A stretch of 45,327 bases of DNA from Bisporella sp. PMI_857 (taxonomy: Eukaryota > Ascomycota > Leotiomycetes > Helotiales > Helotiaceae), in NCBI GenBank assembly GCA_021307315.1, contig JAJSPD010000158.1, forward strand, positions 1 through 45,327, read 5' to 3'. Below, in pieces: positions 1 to 10,112 of this stretch; position 1 is the stretch's first letter, and each line of letters opens with the position of its first letter. Made by a program: the position numbers and the translations under genes. A model generated the notes under the pieces. The model had not been told where the DNA came from, did no database searches, and saw only the letters and a program-made list of their open reading frames with translations.

Positions 1-903
1 TGTTAAGTAAGACACAGCTTATAAAACAATCTGTTTCTGGGATCCAAAAAATAATAAGTTCATGCGAATATAGATTTCGCACTGTAATACGTATGCGCGT
101 AGCTTCTTGCGATTGCCGTCAAAAGGTTTAGGTTCGTAGACTTTGAGTACTTTGATTTACTGAAGTAAGTAAGTAAGTTGAAGAACCGGTAGCGGTACAT
201 GCTCGCTTTTGGAGGTACGTGGAGTTGAACTGGTTGTCGACATTGTGTATATGATACAAGTACTTCGAGACTAAATGCTTAAAGTGTTACGGTTTTATTA
301 GCTGATCCAATATAAATAAAAAATCTTGGTCCGAGGTTGGTTGGTCTGGAAAGAAGTAGGTATATCACATATAAAACTAGATCTCAATAACAAGTATGCT
401 ACTGAAGAATACTATTTGAGTTGAGCACGAAGCTTTTATCTACTGGGAAAGCTATCTACTTATATAGGGCTTCGTGGGGTTGGATCATTGCAGAACAATA
501 ATCCGTTGGATCATGGATCATTCAAGAGCCATGATCCATCACGTGACCTTCTCACCCCAGGGGTTCTCTGTGTAAGCCAAGCTTACCGAGACAGGCCCCT
601 AAGGCACAAGTCCTGTTAGCGATGTGCGTAACACGTTGTCGAAGCTTATCGGGCTTTATAACTTGTTTAAATAATAAAAAAAAGTTACGAAACTTTTAAA
701 AAGTATAAAGTAAACAAATGTTAATTGCTGAAAATTGTAGAATAACTATAAAAGAGAATCTTTTTACTTATAAAAGTGTGACACTTACTGATGTTTACTG
801 TTGCCTCTTGTTGCCTACTGTTGCCTATACTGGTGCTTACAGTAGACTAGGTATGGTCCTTAGACTTAACCTGTTTAACAATTATGCTTTACCTTATAAG
901 GTA
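1..903. other. Left-edge stretch without a recognisable gene
   Basis: No coding region is convincing here. The DNA is moderately AT-rich. Around 505-540 there is a short inverted repeat (GGATCATGG facing CCATGATCC) next to a CACGTG-like TCACGTGA site. A small open frame at 718-924 runs into the terminal repeat of the neighbouring transposon and shows no family resemblance, so it is not called. The composition suggests old repeat DNA, but I could not assign it to a family. Confidence 0.4.
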
Positions 904-2294
904 CTATCCTCCCCCCCTAAATAATCTTGCAATCAAGGATACGAACAAGGATCAATACAAGGATATTTGCAAGCCTTCGTACAAGGGTATTTCAGGGATT
1001 GTAAGCCAATAGGATCTAGTATTTAGTAGGACCTCCTTCGGCATCAATAACAGCCTGACAACGCCTCCACCAACTATCTACAAGACCTTCAATATAGTCC
1101 TCTGGTACAGCTTCCCACGCACTTGATATAATAGATCGTAGTTGTTCAAATGGGATTTTATTAACTTTGTAGTACGCTACTTCTCAATAATGCCACTGTA
1201 TCTAATTTTTCATTCAATTCCACACATGTTTTATCAAGTTCGAATCAGGAGACTAAAGTGGCTATGGCAAAACTTTTATCCTTTTTCTGATTAAAGCCAA
1301 TTGTGTATACGCAAAACGATAAGCTGGAGCGTTGTTATGCTGGAAAGTAAGCTCTGGATGATCGTAAAGTAAAGTTTGAATCTTTGGTAGTATATGTTGA
1401 TCGTAGCGTTCTGAAGTAACAGTTTTCCACTTTTTTTCCCAGAATACAGCAGGGCTCTTTTTTCTTTGATATATTGTGCCATGAAACATCCAGGCTGGAG
1501 CTTTGCTGTATTTGTGTTGAAGATTTGGTGCGTTATATCGATCAGAGCCATTTTTCTGTACAGTAACGAATGAAGTTGTATGTGCTTTTTCTATAGCCTA
1601 TACTTCATTCGAAAACACAATATTTATGACTTCTTTTCTTGTCATACAAAGCTTTTTCTCTGCAAATTGAACTCGAAGATCCTATACGTCTGGATCATCT
1701 GAAAAGCCTTTCTTTTTTGCTGTGCGTCGACAATAGCCTAGCGTACGAAGAGCTGTAGAAATAGCTTGATACTTTGCGTTTTTTAAGCCAGGTATTCGAC
1801 TGCAAACTCGAGGAAGGTTTTTCCAAGCAATACGTTTGTGAGAAAGCGACCTTTCTATCCATTTTTGCAGTCGATTTTGTTCTGGAGTTTTAAGGAGGTT
1901 TTTACGGCCACAATTTGATTTGCGAGGCGTAAAAGAGTGAAGCTTTGCGTACGATATTTGACCTCGAGTAACGTTCAATTCTTGCTGTATTTCGGCATAA
2001 GGAACTCGAAATCGAAAAGCCGTTTGAATTTAAAGCTTTACATCTCTAGTAGTAGAAGTATTGTAAAAGCGTTGAGAATCCATTGTTGATTACTTGTACG
2101 ATATAGTACAAAATAGGTGCGTAAACAAAATTGTACAAAAATCGTAAACAAATCTTTTGAAAATTAGTCAGCTGCCGCCCTGGATCCTATTGGCTTACAA
2201 TCCCTGAAATACCCTTGTACGAAGGCTTGCAAATATCCTTGTATTGATCCTTGTTCGTATCCTTGATTGCAAGATTATTTAGGGGGGAGGATAG
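904..2294 (-). mobile_element. Decayed Tc1/mariner-type DNA transposon with about 105-bp inverted ends
   Basis: The element is bounded by long inverted repeats, about 904-1015 and 2182-2294, which read the same on opposite strands starting CTATCCTCCCCCC. A TA dinucleotide lies just outside each end (902-903 and 2295-2296), which is the target duplication of Tc1/mariner elements. The arms differ by one C in the C-run. The 1391-bp length leaves room for one transposase of about 350 residues, whose broken frame occupies the minus strand. Terminal repeats of over 100 bp are long compared with the short ends of many mariner elements. Confidence 0.85.
1016..2083 (-). pseudogene. Tc1/mariner transposase, broken by stop codons and frame changes
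   Basis: On the minus strand the frame can be followed from an ATG at 2083 to a TAG at 1018-1016. The N-terminal part (1682-1978) is a helix-turn-helix region with many basic residues. A segment near 1620-1680 reads like the Tc1 stretch before the first catalytic Asp (KKLCMTRKEVINIVFSNE). A stretch around 1300-1330 has QHNNAPAY, matching the family's conserved DNAPxH box with a changed residue. The C-terminal residues WWRRCQAVIDAEGG are also typical. In-frame TAG and TAA codons sit where Gln is expected, which fits C-to-T decay. The element is not expected to be active by itself. Confidence 0.8.
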
Positions 2295-2343
2295 TAGCAT
2301 AGCAAAAACGCGACAACCAGCTTTCTCTTCATAGTACTACCTA

Positions 2344-3038
2344 ATTAGTTAAAGTGCGATGGCTGGTAGTTAGTCCGAGTGATACCCTTGCTAGCCTATC
2401 TACAAACATTGGCCGCTGTACTTTTGTATGCAAGCAATCGCTGTAGCCCATTCTCGGTTGCCTGGCTGTATAGCCTTGCTTTTACTACGTCGATCGGCGC
2501 GTGTAACGACCATCACAGAGCTGATGACGCTTATCATAAAGCCTGTCTCGTCGAAATTATAAAAATCGCAATCCAAAACATCATACTTAGCCCTCATATT
2601 CTGAACTAGCCGAAACCACGCCCCAATAAGTTCAGGATCTTCGCACAAGGCCCTTTGGAAGTCATAAACACATGTAAAACGCGTTTTTAACTCTGGTCGA
2701 CGCTGTACAAATCGATGCACCCAGAGCTTTCTAACGCGTCGTGCTCCGCGAGATTCGAGGATATAATTCGCCATATCTTCCACACCAGCTAACCGGGGCG
2801 GAAATCCTCTTGCAACTATATTGAGTATATGTCGAGCAATCATCTCCTCCTCTTATTCATTGAACTTGTGGTTCGCTGGCCGGCGTTGGCGCAAAGAAGT
2901 GTGGCCGTTCATTCTTAATCGAAGCGTGGATTCAAGGATATTATAGATTTTTGCTGCAGATCGACGGCTTAAGTTTTTAGATGTTCAAATAGCCTCAATG
3001 GCTAAAATGATTCGTGCTTCTTGGGTTTGAATCTCCAT
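2344..3038 (-). pseudogene. Fot1/pogo-type transposase remnant (N-terminal half)
   Basis: A minus-strand frame starts with an ATG at 3038 and reads through a CENP-B-like DNA-binding region into the start of a DDE domain. Stops interrupt it near 2990 (TGA where Arg is likely) and 2846 (TAA). The longest open part, 2400-2843, contains WVHRFVQRRPELKTRF, then DFYNFDETGFM and PGNREWATAIACI, the characteristic order in Fot1-like transposases with the first catalytic Asp in the DETGF box. Similarity fades near 2344, about 50 bp from the Tc1-like element, so the C-terminal half is missing. No terminal repeats were matched to it. Confidence 0.8.
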
Positions 3039-3133
3039 ACTTTGTTATAAAGGAAACACGTATTAAAGTTGGTGGGTAGAAAAATAGTGGGGGAGTGCGC
3101 ATGGTCCTGATATGTGCAGGGTCCTGAGGAAGC

Positions 3134-3719
3134 GCAGATGACCAGGTAGGTTCAAGTTCCCCACCAGGTATGTTTTTGCTTATGTAATCCAATTTGACCA
3201 CCAGGTGTGTTTTTGCTTACATAAGAAACATACCTGATGGGGCATTTCGCAAAATTTACAGGCTATGTTACAGGGCTTAACCCTATAAGCAACGCTATAT
3301 TGTGCAAAGTTTACAGGCTATGTTACAAGGCTTAACCCTATAAGCAACGCTATATTGTGCAAAATTTACAGGCCTTGTTACAGGGCTTAACTCTATAAGC
3401 AGCGCTATATCGCCCAAAATGTACAGGCTTTGTTACAGAGCTTAACTTTATAAGCAGCGCTATATGGTAGAAAATTTACAGGCTTTGTTACAGGGCTTGA
3501 CTCTATAAGCAGCGCTATATCGCCCAAAATTTACAGGCTTTATTACAGAGCTTAGCTTTATAAACAGCGCTGAACTTAACTTTGTAATATTAAAAAAAAA
3601 TTAATAATTTGTTACCGACTAGTTATAGACCAGTTACTAGTACATTTGCTTTACCAGGTATGTTTTTTCGCTTAAAAAAACATACCTGGTGGGGAACTTG
3701 AACCTACCTGGTCATCTGC
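3134..3719. mobile_element. Inverted-repeat element (MITE-like) enclosing a minisatellite
   Basis: A 44-bp perfect inverted repeat forms the ends: 3134-3177 reads GCAGATGACCAGGTAGGTTC onward, and 3676-3719 is its reverse complement. Shorter inverted motifs (ACCAGGTATG against CATACCTG) recur just inside both ends, so each end could form its own hairpin. The interior has no reading frame and consists mostly of a 55-bp tandem repeat. No clear target duplication flanks the ends, so superfamily assignment is open. It lies directly between the Fot1-type remnant and the acyl-CoA-synthetase scrap. Confidence 0.6.
3246..3575. repeat. Minisatellite, six copies of a 55-bp unit
   Basis: The core TACAGGC recurs at exactly 55-bp steps (3257, 3312, 3367, 3422, 3477, 3532). 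Each unit also carries a TGTTACAGGGCTTAA-like box and a TATAAGCAGCGCTATA-like box. Copies differ mainly by transitions. Copies 1-2 form one variant group and copies 3-6 another with GCAGCGC, so the array probably grew by stepwise duplication. There are no unique spacers, so this is not a CRISPR array. Confidence 0.9.
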
Positions 3720-3734
3720 TACTCTGGGTCCTGA

Positions 3735-3950
3735 TAAACCACGTTAATATAATAGAAAGGCGTTGGTTGTCCTCCTCCCTCTGCACGCTCTGATGGCTCA
3801 GGCACAAACCCTCATCCACGCCTGGCAATACGCGCCAATCCTCCATCTCCTTCACCTGCTGCCAATCCACCACATTCACGGCGGTTTCCTGTCGCTCCTG
3901 GCTCCTGTCGCTAGCGGCGCCAGCGTGAATTTCTCAACCCACAAGACAAG
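3735..3950 (+). pseudogene. Fragment of an AMP-binding acyl-CoA synthetase
   Basis: The plus strand encodes a short stretch resembling the region after the ATP-binding P-loop of AMP-dependent acyl-CoA synthetases, closest in feel to malonyl-CoA-synthetase-like enzymes. A frame near 3735-3770 gives a decayed TSGTT-x-KG box (TTLI, two stops, KGVG). After a frame change comes HALMAQAQTLIHAWQY, then LHLLPIHHIHGGF and SLLAPVASGASVNF, in the family's order (LLH-LPLHHxHG followed by GA-x-VEF). Nothing upstream or downstream continues it. It is about 70 residues out of an expected 500-600, so it is a relic. It sits just upstream of the first P450 gene. Confidence 0.55.
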
Positions 3951-4243
3951 ACGGAGGGCGCGAGGGCAACTGGCGGCTTGAGCGCTATGGTATGACGTTG
4001 ACTCTACAATGTCGGTCTACCACGCTGGTACATGCACATGCAGGGTGTAAGAGGTGCACGGGGTGCAGCAGGTGCAGTAGTGGAGCGCACCTCATCACCG
4101 CCTTACCCGATAGCTCTGACCACTTCCTCTTTATAGCATCACCGATTTCACCTTGAATAACCGCTGAGCTCTATGAATTCTAGTCCAAGTCTACGTGGCT
4201 GGCTGCGAGAAAATCACCACATTGCATTGCAACATCCCCCATA

Positions 4244-6056
4244 ATGACCATAGACGTGACACTTCCGCCGTTGGGGCTTACACCGCAAACTCTGGCTCTG
4301 TTTGTTGTCTGCGGAGTTGTTTCTCTCGTTCTCTGCTACCGATGGGCTCTGCCAAAACCGATCCCGGATATTCCATATAATAAGGAGGCGTTGAAGTCTA
4401 TCTTTGGAGATGCTAGTTCGATGGTCGAGGCGACTAGAAAGACGCAGGAAATGTTCGCCTGGATGATGGAGCAGAATATTAAACTAGAATCGCCGATTGT
4501 ACAGCTCTTTATTCGTCCATGTAGTAAGCCTTGGGTTGTTATTGCGGATTTTCGAGAAGCACAGGATATCATGGTGCGACGTACTAAGGAATTCGACAGA
4601 TCCAAGTTTTTCCGTGATGTTTCTGGTGCAATTTCGCCCAAGAGCCATTTCTGCATGCCGACAAATAGCGACTTTAGACGACATCGTAAATGGCTTCAAG
4701 GAACCATGGGCATGGGCTTTTTACACGATACTGCCTCGCCGCATATCTATGAAGCTGGTCTCGACCTCCTCCAGCTTTGGGAACAGAAAGCACGACTCGC
4801 CAAAGGGCACCCATTTACCGCGGCCGACGATTTGTATCGCATAGCTATGGATGCAGTCTGGGCAATTTTATTTGGAGCCGACACAGATAATAGCACAACA
4901 AAAGCCCAGCTGAAGCTGTACTCATCCATCAAATCAATTGACATAGAGAATGACCTGAACTCCCCGGTGGAGCTGCCATTAGCACCGTACCCCGCAGCCG
5001 TGCAATCTGTCCTCACTCTCACCGAGAGCGTTGAGACCAGCATCAAGTCCCCAGTGCCGATTCTTGCTCATTGGGTCTTGCGGCAAACGTCTAAGATGAA
5101 GAAGGCATATAAGGAGAAGGATAAGTTCATAGGAGATGAGATCAACAAGGCTGTCAAGAGGGCTATAAGCAAGGACGGTGACAACAACATTACCTGCGCG
5201 ATCGACGACTTCGTACGAAGAGAGATGCTCCTGGCAGAAAAGGAGAAAAGGAAGCCAGAAACTCAAGGACAGGGAATGTATGACGAGGTAATTGCCCGAC
5301 ATCCCTCTTGGCCGCAATTCGAAGGGCAACAAGCTAACCAATATCCTATAGATTCTCGGTTTTATCATGGGAGCTCACGACACTACTGCAACAGCTATTT
5401 CATGGGGACTCAAGAATCTCGCCGACAATCCTGACGTGCAAGCCAAACTTCGCGCTGAGCTTCGTGCATGTCACGCTGAAGCAACAGCAGAGAAACGCTT
5501 GCCAACGTTCCAGGAGATTAATCAAACGCTAGTGCATTACAGGGACGCCGTGATAGAAGAAATTATTCGTTGTTCCTTGACAGAAGCTGCAGCTATCCGT
5601 ACTGCCGTTGTTGACGCCGAGGTCCTTGGATACCGTATTCCTAAGGGTACAGAGGTTTTCTTGATGGGCAATGGGCCAAGTGTTTTCTCTCCCGAGTTTA
5701 ACATTGATGATTCATTGCGAACAAAATCATGCATCGAATCCAAGGACAAAGTTGGTGCCTGGAAGCATCAGGGTATGACCGACTTTGACCCGGAGAGATG
5801 GATGGTTGAAGACAAAACCACGGGAGATAAGATATTCAACTCGGCGGCGGGACCGCATCTTACCTTTGGTCTCGGAGAACGAGGGTGCTACGGGCGCAAA
5901 ATGGCCTATGTGGAGATGAAGCTGCTGATTACTCAGATTGTATGGAATTTCAAGCTCTATAAATGCCCTGAAGCGCTCAGCAGCTATGCGGCGATTGATA
6001 AGATGACCCATGTACCGCAGCAATGCTACATTAAGCCTGTGAAGTTGGTCTGGTAG
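4244..6056 (+). CDS. Cytochrome P450 monooxygenase, membrane-anchored (582 aa, one intron)
   Basis: Exons 4244-5287 and 5352-6056 join in phase 0 across a 64-bp intron (GTAATT ... CTATAG, branch-like GCTAACC). The ATG at 4244 precedes a hydrophobic anchor (about residues 15-35) and the proline-rich hinge ALPKPIPDIPYN, as in ER-bound fungal P450s. The I-helix oxygen-binding motif GAHDTT is at 355-360, ExxR at 418-421, a PERW-type motif follows, and the haem loop FGLGERGCYG places the thiolate Cys at about 527. Length suits a class II P450 needing a separate reductase. The next gene is a close paralogue on the opposite strand. A possible TATA stretch lies near 4130. The substrate is unknown; oxidation of a 6-methylsalicylate-derived aromatic is inferred from the synthase 16 kb away. 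Family-level identity is secure, the CYP family is not assigned. Confidence 0.93.
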
Positions 6057-6792
6057 GTAATGCTCCTCGCTCTGGCATGCTGGAAAGATGGCCAACCGGG
6101 GCATAAGAAGGGTATATTTGCTGGGAGTGGCTTAAGTTGGTGCATTCACTGTGTGTATATAGAAAGGTTTCCTTAAACCCTCAACTTATTATTGCCTGTG
6201 AGCTTTAATCAAATCACACTGCCCAAGGCGCGACTATACTAACTTACATGAACTACTTCTACTCTACGCTTTTATAATACTTATATAGAAACAGAACCTC
6301 ATTCCAAAAGCGCGCAAGTTTGTTCCCGAATACTTTCTCATTTACGGTCTATAAGTGGAATCCTCGACCGTTTACAAGATTATTGTGGTCCCAACAGTCG
6401 CAGCGACATCGACCGTTTAAGACTTACGCCGAGCTTTCACCTTTGACAAGCGTGGCAGGCCATGGCTGTAACGTTTCTGAAATGCACCCTCTCTGTTGTT
6501 GATGCTATTGACAGGGGAGTATTGTATTGAGATGATGACGGGACGTTTGCAGTGTGGGAGGCAAAGCCTGAACCGCAGACCTTGGTGTGCTAAAGCAGGC
6601 CCATTGATTACAGCATTTAGTGGTTCGCTTCGTGATACATTGTGAATGCGCGGTGTATTCATGCCAGTTCGTGCAGCTGGCAACTTCCTCACTACAAGCA
6701 GAAGATTTCAACAAAGGGCAAAAAGCCTATTGATTTTGCATTCAATCCTAAATGCCTCAACGGCTTGACTAAAGAGCCTCCTCTAAAGTACA
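6057..6792. other. Intergenic region between the convergent P450 genes
   Basis: This 736-bp stretch holds the 3' ends of both P450 transcripts. It contains AT-rich tracts such as TATAATACTTATATAG near 6270-6290 that could serve in 3'-end formation, but I see no defined terminator and no coding sequence. Small frames on both strands have no family resemblance. Confidence 0.5.
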
Positions 6793-8596
6793 TTATAGGC
6801 TAAGCTTCACAGGCTTAATATAGCACTGCTGTGGTGCATGAACAAGCTTGTCAATAGCTTCATAGCCGCTCAAATTCTTTGGACACACTTGAAATTCGAA
6901 AGCCCATACTAGCAGAGTGAGGAAAAGCCTCATTTCCACATATGCCATTTTACGACCATAACAGCCACGCTCTCCAAGGCTGAAGGTCAGCAGCGGCCCT
7001 GCTGAGGGGTCGAACACCTTCTGCCCGTTTTGATCTACTAGCCATCTCTCGGGTTCAAAGGCAGCCATATGGGCCGCGTCCCAATTGCAGACACTGCCTT
7101 TAACGGATACTGGGCTACGTAGCGCTTCGTCAATGACAAATGGCGCCGAGAAGATACTGGGGCCATTACACATGAAGAAGACCTCGGTACCCTTTGGAAT
7201 GAAATAACCCAGGATTTCTGTGTCGACTACAGACGTGCGACAGACGGCAGCCTCGGTGAGAGAGACACGGAATATCTCTTCCATAACAGCGTCCCTGTAG
7301 TGCGAAACTATAGTAACGATTTCCTGGAAGGTTGGATACCTCTTCTCCGCTACCGCGTCCTTATGCGCTGTCCGAAGCGCTTCTCGAAGCTTGGTCTGTA
7401 TGTCTTGGTTATCGGCCAAAAACTTGAGCGCCCATAGGATTGAAGTAGATGTCGTATCGTGAGCAGCAATGAGAAGGCCAAGGACCTGTGAATTGGTAAG
7501 CTTTTTAATTGCAAGATATATAGCGACATCATACCTCGTCGTAAATATCCCTCGTGTGGAACTCCGCTTTCCGCCCTTCTTTCTCTGCAAAGATAGCTTC
7601 TCGCCGCAAGATATTATCCATTGCACACCGAACCTCGCCCTTGTCAGCCTGTTCTTCGAATCTTTGCTGAGACCTCTGAACCTCCTTTTGAATAAATTCC
7701 TCCTTCACTTTAAACGCTTTCTTCATAGCAGAAGTCTGCCTATAGGCCCAATGTGCCAATGAAGGCACTGGAGACTTGAGGCTTGCTTCTATACTCTGGG
7801 TAAGGGTCATGACCGATTGAACTATCACAGGAGACTCTGCACGTGGTAGAGTCACCTCTGAGTTCTTATCGCTAGGAAGATCAACAGATGTCATGGCCGA
7901 ATATAATTCCAATTGTGCCCGTGTTGTATTATTTGATGAGTCTTCTCCGAAAATTATAGACCAAATAGCGTCTAAGGCTGCGTAATGAACATCGTGGATA
8001 ATGGAAAATGGACGACTTTCCGCAATTCTAGCTTTTTGCTCCCAGAGTTGGATAATGTCCTGCCCGACGTTATAAATGTGCAATGCGGCGACATTGTGCA
8101 GGAACCCAGGATTCATAATATCTTGAATCAGCCGGCGATGTCGCTTGAATCGAGAAGTGGTTCTCATAAAGATGTGGCTTTCAGGCATGACAGCACCGGC
8201 GACATCCTTGAACCAGATAGACTTGTCAAACTCTTTTGTGCGACGGATCAGAATGTCCTGAGCCTCTTGGAAGTCGGAAATAACAACCCAAGGCTTCGCT
8301 AGCGGTCGGACAAATAGCTGGACAATAGGAGATTGGAGTTTAATATTCTGTTCTACCATCCACGCGTACATCTCCTGGGTCTTGGACGTATGCTCTACCA
8401 TAGAAGGTGCGTCGCCAAAGACTGTCTTGAGCGCCTCTTTGTTGTAGGGAATCCCCGGTATAGGCTTCGGCAGCGCCCATCGGTAGGCTAGGTAGAGGCT
8501 GATACCGAGGCCACCAGCCCATACAGCATATACTAAGTAATAAGCAGATGCATCATGGCTGGATGACAGTTGAGAGAGGAAGCTACCTATTGCCAT
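6793..8596 (-). CDS. Cytochrome P450 monooxygenase, paralogue of the 4244-6056 gene (584 aa, one intron)
   Basis: Exon 1 runs 8596-7535 and exon 2 7485-6793, with a 49-bp intron (GTATGA ... TTCACAG, branch-like GCTTACC). The open frame extends to a TTG at 8623, but the first ATG is at 8596 and gives a length almost equal to the paralogue. An N-terminal hydrophobic anchor is followed by ALPKPIPGIPYN. I-helix AAHDTT is at about 361-366, ExxR at 424-427 (EIFR), and the haem loop FSLGERGCYG has Cys at about 529. Side by side with the 4244-6056 protein, well over half the residues look identical, and the intron lies at the same place, just before the I-helix. This points to an inverted duplication followed by divergence. 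Substrate unknown; consecutive oxidations in one pathway are plausible. Confidence 0.93.
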
Positions 8597-8798
8597 TGTC
8601 TCCTCGTCGAGGTGTGTTGTCAATGTTGCAATCTACTCCTTAGCAGGAGTCCTTAGCAGGAGAAAAATAGACGGCGAGCTGGAGTTTGGAAGGCTCTTAA
8701 AAAAGGGACTTGTGACTATGTCTTGTTTATTTCAGTAGACCGTTGCACCCCTCACACCCTTTGTACCAAGAACTTCCTGCTAAGTAATGATACCCGGA

Positions 8799-8806
8799 CC
8801 CCCCCC

Positions 8807-8845
<39 letters not shown>
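8799..8845. repeat. Long poly-C tract
   Basis: From 8799 to 8845 the plus strand is C except for one A at 8807, giving an unbroken run of 38 C at 8808-8845. The sequence is unlike its surroundings. A run this long can form i-motif/G-quadruplex structures and is also a classic place for assembly or sequencing error, so its true length should not be trusted. It lies just upstream of the 5' truncated remains of an unidentified gene. Confidence 0.95.
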
Positions 8846-8847
<2 letters not shown>

Positions 8848-9467
8848 GCTAGCATCGACCCACCATGAAAATCATATCCTATAATAGCCAGCACACCCCC
8901 ACACAACGGGCCCCGTTATCGATGCTGTGGTAAAACATCCTCAGGAGGGCAGTTGGATTCATTAAAAGATTTTCCACGCCCAAATTTACAGCAGAGAAAA
9001 GACAAGTTTTTCAATAACCTACCTTTCCTAGACCGTGGTCTATTGCAAAGCAGGACGATGCAGCACGAGGCCTCATCACAGCTTTTCTCTAACGTGAGTA
9101 GTTCGACCAAATACTTTCGCAATACCGATATGGATTGTCCCAGCTATCCCAGACCTCTCACCAGATTCGCGCTGGACAATTGATCGAGGCGAGTCATTTA
9201 CTCGTCCAAGTTTCTGACTGGCTCGTTCAAAATGTTCGTCAACTCGGTGAGTTGCTTTGTAATAAGTTCCGAAATTCAAGCCAATATGTGGAATCCGGTT
9301 CATTTCTTCACTCACCCTATTTTCATTTGTGCTGACCTGTTCTCTTCACTCTATCAGGTTTATTCCAAGATCAACCGGGACTCTACAAGGATCAGCTAAT
9401 AATCTGGAATAATCTCAATACATGCTGGCTGTCACTCTGTCAAAAGCAAAAGGATCTGACATCTCAG

Positions 9468-9984
9468 CAGCGTGAGAAAAAAAACTCAAACTATTTAATT
9501 ATAATCAGAGTAGCTTTGATTTGAGTTGAGTTGATTTGAATAGATTTTTTTTGGCTTTGAGTTGAGTTGAGTTGAGTTGAATTTAAGTCTACTCAAAGCT
9601 ACTTAACTGTCAGGTGCTAAAATGTCACGTGCTAAAAAAGCAAGGAGCAGCTCGGTAAAAATTTTAATGCTAAGCATGTATAAGCACGTGAAAAGCCGCT
9701 AGAGGCACGGAAAGTATAAGTAAAAAACTGGAGACGTAGTAGAAAAAGTAGAAATTAGTCTTGTATCAAATTGCAGTTAACTTGTGCTACACTACTTCAG
9801 CATTTTACACTCGGTAACTATCGGTAACTACCGGTAAGTATCGGTTTTAGCTAAAGTCCAAAAAAGTCCGAAATAATTAAATAATCGGAGTAGCTTTGAT
9901 TCGAGTTGAATTGATTTGAGTAGGGTTTTTTTTACTCTGAGTTGAGTTGAGTAAATGGCTCAACTCAACTCATTTCTCACGCTG
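9468..9984. mobile_element. Non-autonomous hAT-type element with 8-bp target duplication
   Basis: The ends are inverted copies of CAGCGTGAGAAA (9468-9479 and 9973-9984). CATCTCAG occurs directly outside both ends (9460-9467 and 9985-9992), a perfect 8-bp duplication as made by hAT transposases. There is no transposase frame. Both halves carry TTGAG-rich repeats (9515-9585 and 9897-9970) and a related GGAGTAGCTTTGATTCGAG-like segment. The middle is occupied by an LTR of another family, so about 315 bp belongs to the hAT element. It interrupts a coding block of an unidentified gene. Confidence 0.85.
9608..9809 (+). mobile_element. Solo LTR nested in the hAT element, same family as 35701-35901
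   Basis: The 202-bp stretch starts TGTCAGGTGC and ends AGCATTTTACA, and aligns along its whole length with the 201-bp LTR at 35701-35901. Relative to that copy it has many C-to-T and G-to-A changes (for example GTGCTAAAATG where the other has GTGCCAGGATG), as expected from RIP-like decay. A TATA-like AGTATAAGTA is near 9713-9722. No 5-bp target duplication is visible at this copy. Confidence 0.75.
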
Positions 9985-10112
9985 CATCTCAGCCTGCACG
10001 TCCGCATCAAGCAAAAGAGTCAGCCGCTTCGATTCTGACATATAATGGGATGAAGGACTTAGGGGTCAAATTATCAGACTGTGTGACAAGCTTGAGCCAC
10101 ATGGTCAGGTAG

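Larger units (their letters stand above)
8869..10112 (+). pseudogene. Unidentified multi-exon gene remnant, interrupted by a hAT-type element
   Basis: Three blocks are consistent in phase. 8869-9093 is open; a GTGAGT...CCCAG intron spans 9094-9143; block two is 9144-9246; a GTGAGT...ATCAG intron spans 9247-9357; block three starts at 9358. Translation gives a helical protein with NLPFLDRGLL, then AGQLIEASHLLVQVSDWLV and LIIWNNLNTCWLSLCQKQKD. Block three stops at 9467, exactly at the insertion site of a transposable element, and coding resumes in frame after the target duplication (9993, PARPHQAKESAAS) until a TAG at 10110. A further likely in-family stretch (VDYQIGLWKEEIL) follows in another frame near 10109-10150. 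The 5' end lacks an in-frame ATG. I do not recognise the family. Intact splice sites suggest recent loss. Confidence 0.55.

Noticed and set aside
3246..3575. Repeat array considered as CRISPR
   Set aside because: Direct tandem units without unique spacers, inside a eukaryotic transposon-like element.
8597..8623. Upstream start of the second P450 at 8623
   Set aside because: That codon is TTG; the first ATG in the frame is at 8596 and gives a length equal to the paralogue.
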